64,000 bases of DNA from Blastopirellula retiformator (GCF_007859755.1 NZ_SJPF01000002.1:998648-1062647), one strand, 5' to 3'. Shown: positions 8,033-17,616, counted from the first letter of the stretch. Notes: a model not told the origin generated them from the sequence alone. Numbers and translations: made by a program.

Positions 8033-8596
8033 ATGAATCTCGTAGAACTTGCCGAACGTATACGCTCTTATCGCATCGACCAGCGGTTGACGCTGGAAGA
8101 AGTGGCGTCGCGCACCGGTCTGACCCGCAGTTGGCTCTCCAAAGTCGAAAACTTCCGGGTCACCCCTTCCCTGCCTGCCCTCGCGCAGATCGCTCAGGCG
8201 CTTAACATTCCTCTCTCGAAGTTGGTTGAAGGGCTCGATGACAAGCCGGCCCTGGCGATCATTCGCAAGAGCGATCGTAAGGTGGTCGAACGGGACAAGT
8301 CGGCGACCAACACGTCGGTTTACGAGTCGCTGGCCCATCTCCGCAAATCGCGATCGATGGATCCCTTCTTGATTACAATCCCCTCCGGCGTTGCCCGGGA
8401 AGAAGCGCTCGGCCACCTGGGGGAAGAGTTCCTGATGGTCCAAAGCGGTACGGTCGACTTCGAGTACGACGGCGAAAAGCATAAGCTCGACTCCGGCGAC
8501 AGCCTTTATTTTGACGCTCGCGTCCCGCACCGCCTGATCAATTCGAGCAAGCGGCAAGCGGTGGTGCTGTGCGTCTTCCAGACGTCCAGCGAGTAG
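8033..8596 (+). CDS. XRE family transcriptional regulator with cupin sensor domain
   Basis: This is a DNA-binding regulator of 187 residues. It has a lambda-repressor-type helix-turn-helix at about 8-62 ([30 protein letters not shown]) and a C-terminal cupin at about 110-183 ([39 protein letters not shown]). Members of this family usually control uptake or catabolism of small metabolites and bind a ligand in the cupin. The palindrome overlapping its own promoter suggests autoregulation. The convergent MFS transporter immediately downstream is a possible target, but that link is only by location. Confidence 0.85.
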   Translation: MNLVELAERIRSYRIDQRLTLEEVASRTGLTRSWLSKVENFRVTPSLPALAQIAQALNIPLSKLVEGLDDKPALAIIRKSDRKVVERDKSATNTSVYESLAHLRKSRSMDPFLITIPSGVAREEALGHLGEEFLMVQSGTVDFEYDGEKHKLDSGDSLYFDARVPHRLINSSKRQAVVLCVFQTSSE

Positions 8597-8602
8597 GCCC
8601 GC

Positions 8603-9910
8603 TTACTTTCGGATCCCCAGCGAGAGAATCGCCCCCGCGATACAAACCGTCGCCACGACGGCAAACACGATCGACGTGTTTCCGCTACCGTCGATCAAGC
8701 GGCCGATGATCGGTTCGCCAAACCCGGCGAAGGCGTAGGCGAAGCTGTTCAACACGCCGGTACCGGTCCCCGCATTCTTGCGGCCTAAAAGGTCGGGGCA
8801 AAGCGCCCAAAACGCCGACTGCGGACCGTAGGCGAAAAAGCCGGTCAGGAACAGAATCGGAATTCCGAGCGGATGCGATTTCGGCAACAGGAACATCGCC
8901 GCCGCACAAACCGACGCCGCCGACATGAACAGGAAAATCACCCGCGAGCGATTTCCCTTCATCCAAACGTCGGAGATCCACCCGCTCGCCATCGCTCCCA
9001 GCGCCATGCCAATCGGCAGGGCAATGCTGATCCACTTGGTATCCGAATTCTTCCAGTCTTCCCCCAAAAAATGGACCGGCACCCAGATAAGCAGACCGTA
9101 GCGGGCCATGCTCTGAAACCCAATCGCCACCGCTGCGAACAAGAACGGTACGCAGGCAAAGACATTCAAGTAACGACGTATGAGAGATCGAAACCCGCTT
9201 CCCTCGTGACTGGTCGCGTCTGAATCTCCTGGTGCATCTTCTTCGCTCTCCGACTCCAGCCCCACCTCTTCCGGCTTGTCGCGAACCAGCAAGTAATAGC
9301 TGACGCCGCCCAATAGCAGCAGCAACACCGGCAAGCGAAAAATCCACCGCCAGTTCAGATTGCACTCCAAGATCAGCATCGACGTGCCAAAGGCCAAGAC
9401 CGACGACATGCCTGCCGCAAACACGTAGGCGCCGTACGCCTTGCCCCGCTCGGCATGTCCCCACCAGTTCGACAATACGCGGCTGCCCGGCGCCCAGCCC
9501 ATCGATTGTGCGTAGCCGTTGGCCGCCCACGGCACAATCAACTCGGTGGCGTTGGTTCCAAAGCTGACGATCCAGTTGAGCCCACACGACAGCATCGCCC
9601 CCAGGCTCATCATCCGCCGGCCGCCAAACCGATCTCCGAGCGCGCCGTTGATAAACTGCCCGACGGCATACGCCCACAACAGCGCTGCGCTAGCCCAACC
9701 AAGCGTTTCTTTCGAGATCCCCAGTTCTTCCTCGATGCCTGGAATCGCAAATCCAAATGTCTGCCGCCCGGTGTAAAAGAAGAGATAGCAGAACATCGTC
9801 GCCAACAAGACGCGCCATTGATAGGTGCGAAATAACTCGCCCTTTTCACCTCTCTCCGGCGATGGCTCCATGCTGAAGTTGGAGTCGTGAGAATCAGCTG
9901 CACTGGACAT
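8603..9910 (-). CDS. MFS transporter, GlpT/UhpT-like organophosphate antiporter family
   Basis: A 12-helix major facilitator, 435 residues from ATG 9910. The family signature is clear: FYTGRQTFGFAIPGIEEELG after helix 1, GDRFGGRR in the loop between helices 2 and 3, the NWIVSFGTN region, and SGWISDVWMKGNRSRV in the second half. Members exchange sugar phosphates, glycerol-3-phosphate or related anions for phosphate. The specific substrate cannot be read here. The open frame extends to 10294 but that stretch is unlike a protein. No strong ribosome-binding site precedes 9910, so the start is uncertain by about 15 codons. It converges with the XRE-cupin gene. Confidence 0.82.
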   Translation of the reverse strand: MSSAADSHDSNFSMEPSPERGEKGELFRTYQWRVLLATMFCYLFFYTGRQTFGFAIPGIEEELGISKETLGWASAALLWAYAVGQFINGALGDRFGGRRMMSLGAMLSCGLNWIVSFGTNATELIVPWAANGYAQSMGWAPGSRVLSNWWGHAERGKAYGAYVFAAGMSSVLAFGTSMLILECNLNWRWIFRLPVLLLLLGGVSYYLLVRDKPEEVGLESESEEDAPGDSDATSHEGSGFRSLIRRYLNVFACVPFLFAAVAIGFQSMARYGLLIWVPVHFLGEDWKNSDTKWISIALPIGMALGAMASGWISDVWMKGNRSRVIFLFMSAASVCAAAMFLLPKSHPLGIPILFLTGFFAYGPQSAFWALCPDLLGRKNAGTGTGVLNSFAYAFAGFGEPIIGRLIDGSGNTSIVFAVVATVCIAGAILSLGIRK

Positions 9911-10070
9911 TTGCGGTTCGTTCGAGTTCGAGGAAGCGGCTTCGGTCGGGTAGGTCTTCAAACTATTCTTGCTTCCGGGATCCGACCACGCGAGGACTCC
10001 AACGCCCCCGTCAACATCCCGAAAAAAGAAATACTGGACGAAATCTTCACAGTCAGTTAATCCAATCTTT

Positions 10071-10087
10071 GTTGACCCGTAGTCAAC
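10071..10087. promoter_or_regulatory. Inverted repeat upstream of lipoprotein gene
   Basis: GTTGAC-ccgta-GTCAAC forms a 6-bp perfect inverted repeat in the region between the MFS gene (minus strand) and the small lipoprotein gene (plus strand). TTGACC within it could act as a -35 for the plus strand, but no good -10 follows. It may be an operator; evidence is limited to symmetry. Confidence 0.3.
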
Positions 10088-10152
10088 TTTTGTGATGCAG
10101 TTATCGCTGGCGACACGTTCACTCGTCAAGCGATTCACAATAATTTCACAAG

Positions 10153-10308
10153 ATGAGACATGAGATGAGGCCCCTGTTCCTACTTTTCGTGCTGTTGGTT
10201 CCGTTGGGTTGCAACAAAGCAGAGCCGTATGGCAATGCGCCGACGGCGGTCGGCGCTGCTGCGGATCAGCGCCAAGACAATCCCGAGTATTCACCCGATC
10301 TTCCGTAG
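10153..10308 (+). CDS. Small lipoprotein, 51 residues
   Basis: This is a short gene directly before the DUF1559 gene. It encodes MRHEMRPLFLLFVLLVPLGC followed by NKAEPYGNAPTAVG and ends DNPEYSPDLP. The hydrophobic h-region and the lipobox LVPLGC (Cys20, or Cys16 from the second ATG at 10165) are those of a type II lipoprotein signal, so the mature part is only about 30 residues. Small lipoproteins often accompany DUF1559 genes in planctomycetes. No function is known. The start (10153 or 10165) is unresolved because no clear ribosome-binding site is visible. Confidence 0.55.
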   Translation: MRHEMRPLFLLFVLLVPLGCNKAEPYGNAPTAVGAAADQRQDNPEYSPDLP

Positions 10309-10379
10309 CGATACTTCGCTGGCCGTTACTGACGCGTATTGATCATTCCATTCATCTGCAGAAACACAGGAAACCCACA

Positions 10380-11312
10380 ATGTCATATCGCAATCGCGAT
10401 CGCACCGCTTTCACGCTGGTCGAACTTCTCGTGGTCATCGCCATTATCGGCGTCTTGATCGCCTTGCTGCTGCCGGCCGTTCAGCAAGCTCGCGAAGCGG
10501 CTCGCCGTTCGCAGTGCACCAATAACCTGAAACAACTTGGCCTGGCGATGCACATGTATCACGACGCCTATCGCAGCTTTCCGATCGGCGCCTACGCCGC
10601 CTGGGGACACTCTTGGTCGTGGCCGATCCTACCGTTCATGGAACAAACCGCCGTGTACGAAATTTTGCCCAACGCTCCTAGCGACAGCGGCAGCTACGGC
10701 GGGTCAGACGCGACTAGCGTCGCGTTGGTCAAGCTGATGCGAACTCCCATCAGTACCTTTTTTTGCCCGTCGCAGCCTGACGGACAAACCGAACCTACTG
10801 AAGTCAACGGCTTGACCGGTCGATCGATCAGCAGCTATTTGGCCAACGCTGGCGGCGACGCTACGCAAGATGGTCTTGGCGCTGGCGGCATGGATCAGTC
10901 GAACGGACTATTTCATGCGGTGCGCATGAATACCTCTTCGCCGACAGGCCGGGTCTTCAAGTTTCGTGACGCCAAAGACGGTCTGTCATCGACGGTCCTC
11001 TTGGGCGAGGCGGTTTATGACATTGATCCCGACAAGTGCTACCTTTGCGATCACTTTCTCTACTTTCATCCCAACTTCGATTCGAGCAACGGCTCCGACT
11101 TTTCCGAAGCGCTCGGCTCCACCTACGACCCGGTAAACCCGAAGACGACCGATGGCAATATCCTGGAGCGTTCGTATGGCAGCTTCCATCCCGGCGGCGC
11201 CAACATCGGATTTGCCGACGGCAGCGTCCACTTCATTCCGGAAACGATCGACGGCGCCACCTGGCGAGCCATGGGATCGCGCAAAGGCGGCGAAGTGGTC
11301 GAATTGCCGTAG
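10380..11312 (+). CDS. DUF1559 domain protein with type IV pilin-like N-terminus
   Basis: This planctomycete-specific family has a prepilin-like N-terminal methylation/transmembrane motif. The 310-residue protein begins MSYRNRDRTAFTLVELLVVI and continues with LIALLLPAVQQAREAARRSQ and CTNNLKQLGLAMHMYHD. These are the hallmark of the family. The C-terminal H-X9-DG box is seen as FHPGGANIGFADGSVHFI. Such proteins are secreted and probably pseudopilin-like; their role is unknown, and planctomycete genomes carry many copies. ATG 10380 follows AGGAAA. It is preceded by a small lipoprotein gene. Confidence 0.92.
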   Translation: MSYRNRDRTAFTLVELLVVIAIIGVLIALLLPAVQQAREAARRSQCTNNLKQLGLAMHMYHDAYRSFPIGAYAAWGHSWSWPILPFMEQTAVYEILPNAPSDSGSYGGSDATSVALVKLMRTPISTFFCPSQPDGQTEPTEVNGLTGRSISSYLANAGGDATQDGLGAGGMDQSNGLFHAVRMNTSSPTGRVFKFRDAKDGLSSTVLLGEAVYDIDPDKCYLCDHFLYFHPNFDSSNGSDFSEALGSTYDPVNPKTTDGNILERSYGSFHPGGANIGFADGSVHFIPETIDGATWRAMGSRKGGEVVELP

Positions 11313-11393
11313 GTTCCGGGTTTCATCATTGCGTGCCGGCCGTCGTCGCCGGCACGCTGCTGCGATCGACTCTCGCCCAGAAAGCATGCCGCG

Positions 11394-12689
11394 ATGACCG
11401 ATTCCTTGCTCAACCGCCGTACCTTTACCGCTTCGCTCGCTGGCGGAACCTTGGCCGCGACCGCACTGGCCTCCAGCGCCTCTTCGCCCGATACGGCCGG
11501 CCCGATGATTGGCCACGTCTCGGAAACGACCGCCAACATCTGGTATCGCCCTGCGAAGCCTGGCACGTATCGGGTGCAGATTTGGGAAGCGGCTGACGAC
11601 GCCAAACCGCAAACCGTCCAGGCCGAAGCGACCGCCGCAGGCGACCTAAGCCTGACCTGGAAAATCGCAAACCTAAAGCCGGCGACCCGCTACCACTATG
11701 CGATCGAAGGCGCCGATCTTTCGCCGGACGATTGCTATCTGATCACCGCGCCCTCAGCCGCCGTCCGCGGCAAGTCCTGCCTGGCGTTTGGTTCATGCGC
11801 GAAAACGAAGCCGTCCTCTCTATGGGCGCAGATGGAACAGCGCGGCGCCCAAGGGCTGGTTTTGCTCGGCGACACGCCTTACATCAACTCGACCAATCTC
11901 ACGACGATTCGCAACGAGCAGCGCAAGCTCCTGCAGATTCCGGAACTCGCCTCGCTTGTTCGCCATACGCCAACCTGGGGCACGTGGGACGATCACGACT
12001 TTGGCGGCAACGACACCGATGGTCGTCTACTAGGCAAAGAGAACTGCCGCCGCGGGTTCGTCGAGTATCGCGCAAACGCCGAGTTTGGCGAGTCAGGCGA
12101 AGGGATCTACACCAAGTTCCGCTATGGCCCGATCGAGGTCTTCCTGCTCGACACTCGCTGGTTCTCGCAAACGGCGCCATCGCCGGTCGCCGCCGACAAG
12201 CCTACCTTGCTCGGCGAGCGACAATGGAAGTGGCTGCAGGAAGGCCTGGCCAGTTCGACCGCTCCCTTCAAAGTGATCGCCTGCGGGATGATCTGGGACG
12301 ACAAAGAAAATGGCGAAAAAGATGACTGGGGTACCTACACCCACGAGCGAGATGCGCTTTTTGATTTCATCGGCCAGCAGCGGATCACCGGGGTCGTCCT
12401 GATTGGTGGAGACATCCACTGCAGCCGATTGTTAAGGTATAAGTCGACGGGTCAGACCGGCTATCCGATTCATCAGTTCATCGTTTCGCCGATCCACGAC
12501 AGCGTCATCCCGAGCTTGAACGTCGCCCACCCCGACCTGATCAAAGGCGCCGCGGTCCCGCATGTTTGGCTCCGCTTAGAAGCTGACGCGACGCGGACTC
12601 CGGCAACTTTGCATGCCGAATGGGTGCAGCGCGATGGCCGCCAGATGTGGGACCTGACGCTCGAAGAGACGCAACTGCGCCCCGCCTAG
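11394..12689 (+). CDS. PhoD-like alkaline phosphatase/phosphodiesterase
   Basis: A 431-residue exported phosphatase. The N-terminus [12 protein letters not shown] followed by a hydrophobic Ala-rich stretch looks like a twin-arginine signal. A fibronectin-like N-terminal region ([15 protein letters not shown]) precedes the metallophosphatase domain: [59 protein letters not shown] and [11 protein letters not shown]. These are the metal-binding motifs of PhoD. Extracellular phosphoester hydrolysis with Ca/Fe is the family's known activity; the exact substrate is not evident. It is followed at 57 bases by an iron-ADH gene, possibly co-transcribed. Confidence 0.85.
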   Translation: MTDSLLNRRTFTASLAGGTLAATALASSASSPDTAGPMIGHVSETTANIWYRPAKPGTYRVQIWEAADDAKPQTVQAEATAAGDLSLTWKIANLKPATRYHYAIEGADLSPDDCYLITAPSAAVRGKSCLAFGSCAKTKPSSLWAQMEQRGAQGLVLLGDTPYINSTNLTTIRNEQRKLLQIPELASLVRHTPTWGTWDDHDFGGNDTDGRLLGKENCRRGFVEYRANAEFGESGEGIYTKFRYGPIEVFLLDTRWFSQTAPSPVAADKPTLLGERQWKWLQEGLASSTAPFKVIACGMIWDDKENGEKDDWGTYTHERDALFDFIGQQRITGVVLIGGDIHCSRLLRYKSTGQTGYPIHQFIVSPIHDSVIPSLNVAHPDLIKGAAVPHVWLRLEADATRTPATLHAEWVQRDGRQMWDLTLEETQLRPA

Positions 12690-12745
12690 TCGCCGCCCGT
12701 CGGCATTCCTTTTCCGCTCCTCACGCCCCAATCGACCAGCGCACG

Positions 12746-13900
12746 ATGCGACCAACGATGACTTATCTGGACGATGGCTCGATTCGCACCGTCGAAACGA
12801 TCCTGGCCAGTCAAAACTCACGACGCCCCTTTGTCGTTTATGACGAGACGGCGTACGTTTCCTCCGGCGCCCAGGCCGCCCTGCAATCTACCTTCGCCAA
12901 CCGAGCGACCACCTGGTTCAGCCAGTTCGAGTTGAACCCGAAACTGCCGGACGTCGAGCAGGGGGTCGAACTGTTTCGGAAGTCGCAATCAGACGTGATC
13001 GTGGCGATTGGCGGCGGCACCGCGATCGACATCGCCAAACTGATCGCCGCCCTTTCGCAACAAACCGATCCGGCGGCGGCGATCATTCGAGGCGAGCGTC
13101 CCTTGGCCGATTTCGACATTCCCCTGATTGCGATTCCAACGACCGCCGGAACCGGCAGCGAAGCGACCCATTTTGCGGTCGTCTATATTCAGAACGAAAA
13201 ATTCTCGCTCGCCCACCCGCACATCCTGCCGCAGTTCACGATTGTCGACAGTCAGTTGACCCGCAGTCTCCCCCGCTCGATCACGGCCGCAACCGGTCTG
13301 GACGCCTTCTGCCAGGCGATCGAATCGCTGTGGGCGGTCGGCAGCACCGACCAGTCGATCGCCTACGCCAGCGAAGCGTTGCCGCTGATCGTCGAAAACC
13401 TGCCGATCGCCGTCCTCGCCCCTACCGCCAAGTCGCGCCGCGGCATGAGCCGCGCCGCTCACCTGGCCGGCAAAGCGATCAACATCAGCCGCACTACTGC
13501 GCCCCATGCGATCTCGTACGCGATTACCTCGCGGCATGGCTTTCCGCATGGCGTCGCCGTCGCGATGACCCTGAGCCGCATGCTGAAATACAACGCATCG
13601 GTCCAAGCCGCCGACTGCGCCGATCCCCGCGGCGTCTCGTTCGTACAACGACAAATCGACCGCATCGTCGATCTGCTGGCGAGCCAAACGCTGGAAGAGG
13701 CGAGCCAAAAAATCGACAGCTTCATCGCCAAACTCGGCTGCCCGACGTCCCTGCAAGCCGCCGGAATCAACACCCGCCCCCAGATCGAAGCGATCGTTCA
13801 GCAAGTCAACGCCGAGCGAATGTCGAACAACCCGCGGAGTTCCACATCGGCGACGCTGCTTGATCTGCTGGCTGGCGGGGTGTCGGCGGTGACGAGCTAA
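12746..13900 (+). CDS. Iron-containing alcohol dehydrogenase, probably phosphonoacetaldehyde reductase type
   Basis: A 384-residue group III dehydrogenase. It has the NAD-binding GGGTAIDIAKL (about 88-98), the PTTAGTGSEAT loop, and the metal site TGLDAFCQAIESLW plus APHAISYAITSRHGFPHG. In classical enzymes the fourth residue after the metal-binding Asp is His. Here it is Gln (DAFCQ), a variant that I associate with phosphonoacetaldehyde reductases, the enzymes that make 2-hydroxyethylphosphonate. With a phosphatase upstream, phosphonate metabolism is plausible but no other phosphonate gene is visible. The start is ATG 12746 or 12758; neither has a strong ribosome-binding site. Confidence 0.72.
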   Translation: MRPTMTYLDDGSIRTVETILASQNSRRPFVVYDETAYVSSGAQAALQSTFANRATTWFSQFELNPKLPDVEQGVELFRKSQSDVIVAIGGGTAIDIAKLIAALSQQTDPAAAIIRGERPLADFDIPLIAIPTTAGTGSEATHFAVVYIQNEKFSLAHPHILPQFTIVDSQLTRSLPRSITAATGLDAFCQAIESLWAVGSTDQSIAYASEALPLIVENLPIAVLAPTAKSRRGMSRAAHLAGKAINISRTTAPHAISYAITSRHGFPHGVAVAMTLSRMLKYNASVQAADCADPRGVSFVQRQIDRIVDLLASQTLEEASQKIDSFIAKLGCPTSLQAAGINTRPQIEAIVQQVNAERMSNNPRSSTSATLLDLLAGGVSAVTS

Positions 13901-13929
13901 TCTCGTGCTTCGCGAAAACGGCAAGATCC

Positions 13930-15648
13930 CTATTGCGGAGCCATCAGGAAAATCGGGCCAGACCCCTCACCTGGGCCAAGTTCTAAGTTCTTCAAGACGA
14001 CGCCCGGGTTGTCGTTGGCATCGCGAATACGAATGCTGACGCCACTGCTAGGAGGATCATTAGCATTCTCGGCGACTTGCAGCTTCTGTTGACTCGCTTT
14101 AATCGCGAGCGAGTCGAGTTTGTCATCGGCGTTGTCGATACGATCTTGGATATCGATCATTCGCAGTCGTAGACGATGCGCTTTCTCCGCCAAGGCGTTC
14201 TGCATCGTCGATCGGGCATCACCTCGGCTCGATCGAATCGCCTGGATCCGATCCTCCAAGGCCGTCCGTAGGGCAGCGTCCGCTTTCAACATCGCTTCGT
14301 CCTGTACCTCGCCGGTGCGGATCTCATCCACGTAGAGAATTACCGCTTGAAGCCCGAGACTCTCCACGGCGAGCTGCTCTCGTTTTGCACAGGCACGGCA
14401 CGGATACGTCGCCAGGTCAGCCAGAAACTGCTTGATCTCTTCTTTGACGCTGTCCGCCACGCTTTCCGCTTCCTTTAGCAGTGGCGCGGTATCTACCTTG
14501 CCTGCCAGCGGCGCGTCTCCACAGCACTCGACCGCTTTCGGATTGCCAGCCTTCCATGCTGTGCAGACGCCATTGATCAGCGTCCGAACCGCATTAAGCT
14601 GCGCTACATCTCGCGCCGCTAAACCTTTCGGAATGTTCAGCCGACTCGCCAGCCATTTCAACTGACCAGGGTCATTGCCTGGCGGCAAGTCGGCATAGGG
14701 AAGCGACAGATCCCCTTTCTGCTTCAGATCTACATGAATGGTGCGGGTGTCGCCGGCGAAGGGAAGCAACTGAATCCGCTTGCCAACCGTGCGAAATTCG
14801 GCCGGATTGGCGACCAGTTTCAGCTCCTTATCGGCGCCGGTCTCAATTTCCAGCGGCGTGTCGCAGAATTCGATCGGTTTGGCGTCGCTCAGTTCGTACC
14901 GCACCGATCGTCCTCCCTCCCCGACCAGATTGAACGTGTTGCTTAAATCGATCCCGGTTACTTTGAACAGAATACCGCTGGCCCGCATCGAGGCGACCTT
15001 CAGCGAGCTTTTCTTATCTTTGTCGAACGAGAAAGGGGTTTTCTCTCTGCTGTAGTAGAGAAACTTCGTGGCGGAATCGAGCTTCTTGGCGCCCTTCCGG
15101 AAGACAACTTCGTCGGCCAGCAGCGCTTGGGTTGGATCGTCAAGCTTGGAGTGAAGCGGGGCGAGCGTCGCGTTCACACGTCCGTCTTTGGTGGGAGCGG
15201 CGACAAAGATGATATCGGTAACGCCAAGCTTGTGTTCCAACGTCTTATCCCGAAATCGCAAGGGAAACTGCTTTTGGCCGCCCCGCGATACGCTGATGTC
15301 CAACAAATGATAGATGGGAAACGGCTTTTTGACGTCCGCATGAGAAATGCGGACCTCAACCGCTTTCCAATCGAGCGCGGTCTTGTTGGACAACGTGACT
15401 TGACCAGAAAAAACAACCCTCTCTTCTAATGCAGCGTCAACAGTGATTTCGCGAACGTCCCCATCTAGCGTCAGGCGACTGGGCGGGTCGATTTTCGTTT
15501 GATACTGGACCGCCAGGTCATGTGGGAATTCCTCTTGCGCGGTTAGCACCAGGGTCGTGGCGCCAATCCCCAAATGGATTTGTAGATGGCGCACCAGCGT
15601 AATGACTTCGGCCGGTTGCCCAAGCCGACACAGACAAGTACGATACAT
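13930..15648 (-). CDS. Hypothetical protein, 572 residues, coiled coil and Cys motifs
   Basis: I do not recognise the family. The first half is beta-rich: LTLDGDVREITVDAALEE, then VVFSGQVTLSNKTALDWKAV, which resembles the repeat-sandwich style of DUF4139-type proteins but too weakly to name. The middle has charged linkers. A helical region near 370-530 carries CX-type pairs (ECCGD, PCRACAKREQ) and ends in a coiled coil (HRLRLRMIDIQDRIDNADDK). The last 50 residues are a separate small beta domain. There is no signal peptide, and the first 30 residues look like the remains of a longer N-terminus. It is divergent from the RND efflux cluster and may have come with it. Confidence 0.6.
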   Translation of the reverse strand: MYRTCLCRLGQPAEVITLVRHLQIHLGIGATTLVLTAQEEFPHDLAVQYQTKIDPPSRLTLDGDVREITVDAALEERVVFSGQVTLSNKTALDWKAVEVRISHADVKKPFPIYHLLDISVSRGGQKQFPLRFRDKTLEHKLGVTDIIFVAAPTKDGRVNATLAPLHSKLDDPTQALLADEVVFRKGAKKLDSATKFLYYSREKTPFSFDKDKKSSLKVASMRASGILFKVTGIDLSNTFNLVGEGGRSVRYELSDAKPIEFCDTPLEIETGADKELKLVANPAEFRTVGKRIQLLPFAGDTRTIHVDLKQKGDLSLPYADLPPGNDPGQLKWLASRLNIPKGLAARDVAQLNAVRTLINGVCTAWKAGNPKAVECCGDAPLAGKVDTAPLLKEAESVADSVKEEIKQFLADLATYPCRACAKREQLAVESLGLQAVILYVDEIRTGEVQDEAMLKADAALRTALEDRIQAIRSSRGDARSTMQNALAEKAHRLRLRMIDIQDRIDNADDKLDSLAIKASQQKLQVAENANDPPSSGVSIRIRDANDNPGVVLKNLELGPGEGSGPIFLMAPQ

Positions 15649-15671
15649 TGTGGAAAGGTACGCAAGTTGCG

Positions 15672-16106
15672 ATGATTGCTCAATTTCTCGCCATTCTGAT
15701 GACGATCACACTGCCCCTTCAGGGGTTGGCGGTGCCGCATTGTCATGGCGAGTCCGTAGTGGGGCAGAGTTCCGATCATGATCGGATGCTCCATATCCAT
15801 TTCGGGCATGGTCACCACCACGAGGATCACGACCATTGTCATCGAGACTGCGATTGTCCGAGTGACGATGATTCCTCACAGGCTCCAACGCACCAACACG
15901 ACGACGATGCTGTTTTCGTGACAGGCGATCTTGTCGTCGATCACACGCAAGTGCGGGTGCCGACATCCGACCTGTTCGTTGCCCTCGCCCTAGATTTTGC
16001 CGCTCCCAGTTTGGCTCTGGACATGTTCCACCGCTGGGTTCAGGAACCGCCGCCCGATATTGGCGGGTTCCCCATCTTTCTGAAGACAGCCTCGCTTCGG
16101 CTGTAA
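15672..16106 (+). CDS. Small exported histidine-rich protein, putative metal binder
   Basis: A 144-residue protein with a signal peptide (MIAQFLAILMTITLPLQGLA). A His/Asp-rich segment follows (HIHFGHGHHHEDHDHCHRDC, then HQHDDDA, about residues 42-85), and the C-terminal part is hydrophobic. The His clusters suggest binding of zinc, copper, nickel or cobalt. It begins the heavy-metal RND cluster and could be a periplasmic metal-buffering or sensing protein. ATG 15672 gives a clean signal peptide; a GGAAAGG site lies 13 bases upstream. No family name can be assigned. Confidence 0.6.
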   Translation: MIAQFLAILMTITLPLQGLAVPHCHGESVVGQSSDHDRMLHIHFGHGHHHEDHDHCHRDCDCPSDDDSSQAPTHQHDDDAVFVTGDLVVDHTQVRVPTSDLFVALALDFAAPSLALDMFHRWVQEPPPDIGGFPIFLKTASLRL

Positions 16107-16242
16107 ACCAACCGCCGCAACGATTGCGTGACGTGGAAAGGGTTCGCCCTTGTGCCGTCTCCGCAATCGCCGCTTGCGTCATCTGTTCTTTCGTTTCGCC
16201 CATTGATGGCGAGCGGATTCATGGTGGTTGGAGACCCGACTC

Positions 16243-17616
16243 GTGTTTCGTTTACTCAAGATTTGTGCTGTCGTTCTCGCCCTCGCTGGTATTGTTGGCA
16301 TCGGTGTCTACACCAAGAACCGCTGGCTCCCGTGGCTGACGCCTGCTCAATCCGAAACAGCCAACGCTTCAGACGCTTCGCAGGCGGGAGTGGCTTTACC
16401 CAACGAGCAGGTCAATCTCTCGCCGCAGGCTCAGAAGAATCTGAAGCTCACGTCCAAGCCGCTGCTGCCGGTCACCTATTGGCGAACGATCCAAATTCCG
16501 GGCACGGTTGTGGATCGTCCCGGCATCAGTGATCGGGGCGTGATCGCTCCCGTCACTGCGGTGGTCACCGCAATCCACCACTTTGCCGGTGAAACGGTTG
16601 CTTCGGGAGATGCCCTGTTCACGTTGCGGCTAGTTGGCGAGTCATTTCAGACCTCGCAAACGGAGCTTTTCAAGGCGACCAAAGAGAACGAGATCGTTCA
16701 AGAGGAGTTGGAACGGCTGGGGCCAATTGCTCAGTCGGGAGCCGTCCCCGGCACGAAGATGATCGACCTGCGGAATCAGCAGCGGCGACTGGCGGTCACG
16801 ATCCAAGCTCATCGGCAAGACCTGCAAATCCGAGGATTGACGCAAATACAGATCGACTCCGTGGCGAACGGGACACTGGTCTCAGAAGTGACGGTCCTCG
16901 TCCCTGCCGGATGGAATAGCACCACCCAGAACCCGGCGAACGAATCGGCAGTGTTTGAACTACAGCAGGTCCATGCCGAGATCGGGCAACATGTGCAGGC
17001 GGGAGAGCGGCTGGCAACCCTTTCCAATCACGAGTCATTATTCATTGAGGGGCGGGCGTTTCGTCAGGAGTTGCCTCTGCTGCAACGAGCGGCGGAAGAG
17101 GCATGGTTGATTCAGGTCGAACTGCTGGAATCGACCGAGTACGACTGGCAGTCCCCAATTCCTCCTGTGAAGATTCACTACATCTCCAACACGCTTAACG
17201 ACGACAATCGGACGATCTCGTTTTATCTGCCGCTCCATAATCAATCCCGCACCTACGAACGGGATGACGAGCAACTCTTCCTGTGGCGGTTTCGTCCGGG
17301 TCAGCGGGTGCAACTCCATGTGCAGGTCGAGCAGCTTGAGAACGTCTTTGTGCTTCCGGCAGCGGCGGTCGTTAAAGAAGGACCGGAGAGCTACGTCTTC
17401 CGTCGCAACGGAGACATCTTCGACCGCAAGCCCGTCCATGTTCTGCATCAGACTCCGAGTGAAGTCGTCATCGCAAACGATGGCAGCATTCCACCCGGCA
17501 TTTACGTGGCACAGTCTGGTGCCGTGCAAATCAATCGTGTCCTGAAGTCCCAGAGCGGCTCGGCTCCTTCCGGCGTGCATGTTCACGCTGACGGTTCCGT
17601 CCATACGAACCACTAG
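16243..17616 (+). CDS. RND efflux membrane-fusion (periplasmic adaptor) protein, heavy-metal type
   Basis: This adaptor links an inner-membrane RND pump to an outer-membrane channel. The 457-residue protein has an N-terminal membrane anchor (FRLLKICAVVLALAGIVGIG). A split lipoyl/barrel-sandwich region follows (APVTAVVTAIHHFAGETVAS and later HAEIGQHVQAGERLATLSN). Between them is an alpha-hairpin of about 60 residues (QTELFKATKENEIVQEELER). A C-terminal beta-barrel is followed by the His-rich tail GVHVHADGSVHTNH. GTG 16243 was chosen because GGAG lies 9 bases upstream. It is 8 bases before the permease gene. The His-rich tail suggests a metal substrate. Confidence 0.82.
   Translation: MFRLLKICAVVLALAGIVGIGVYTKNRWLPWLTPAQSETANASDASQAGVALPNEQVNLSPQAQKNLKLTSKPLLPVTYWRTIQIPGTVVDRPGISDRGVIAPVTAVVTAIHHFAGETVASGDALFTLRLVGESFQTSQTELFKATKENEIVQEELERLGPIAQSGAVPGTKMIDLRNQQRRLAVTIQAHRQDLQIRGLTQIQIDSVANGTLVSEVTVLVPAGWNSTTQNPANESAVFELQQVHAEIGQHVQAGERLATLSNHESLFIEGRAFRQELPLLQRAAEEAWLIQVELLESTEYDWQSPIPPVKIHYISNTLNDDNRTISFYLPLHNQSRTYERDDEQLFLWRFRPGQRVQLHVQVEQLENVFVLPAAAVVKEGPESYVFRRNGDIFDRKPVHVLHQTPSEVVIANDGSIPPGIYVAQSGAVQINRVLKSQSGSAPSGVHVHADGSVHTNH

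Noticed and set aside
13906-13916. CGTGCTTCGCG matching the inverse of 44530-44540 as an older att site bounding the metal-efflux block
   Set aside because: Only 11 bases, inverted, outside the tRNA 3' end, and made of words common in this genome.
13930-15648. DUF4139 (mucoidy inhibitor-like) assignment
   Set aside because: A short stretch (VTLSNKTALDWKAV) resembles that fold, but the other conserved parts are not visible, so no name is given.
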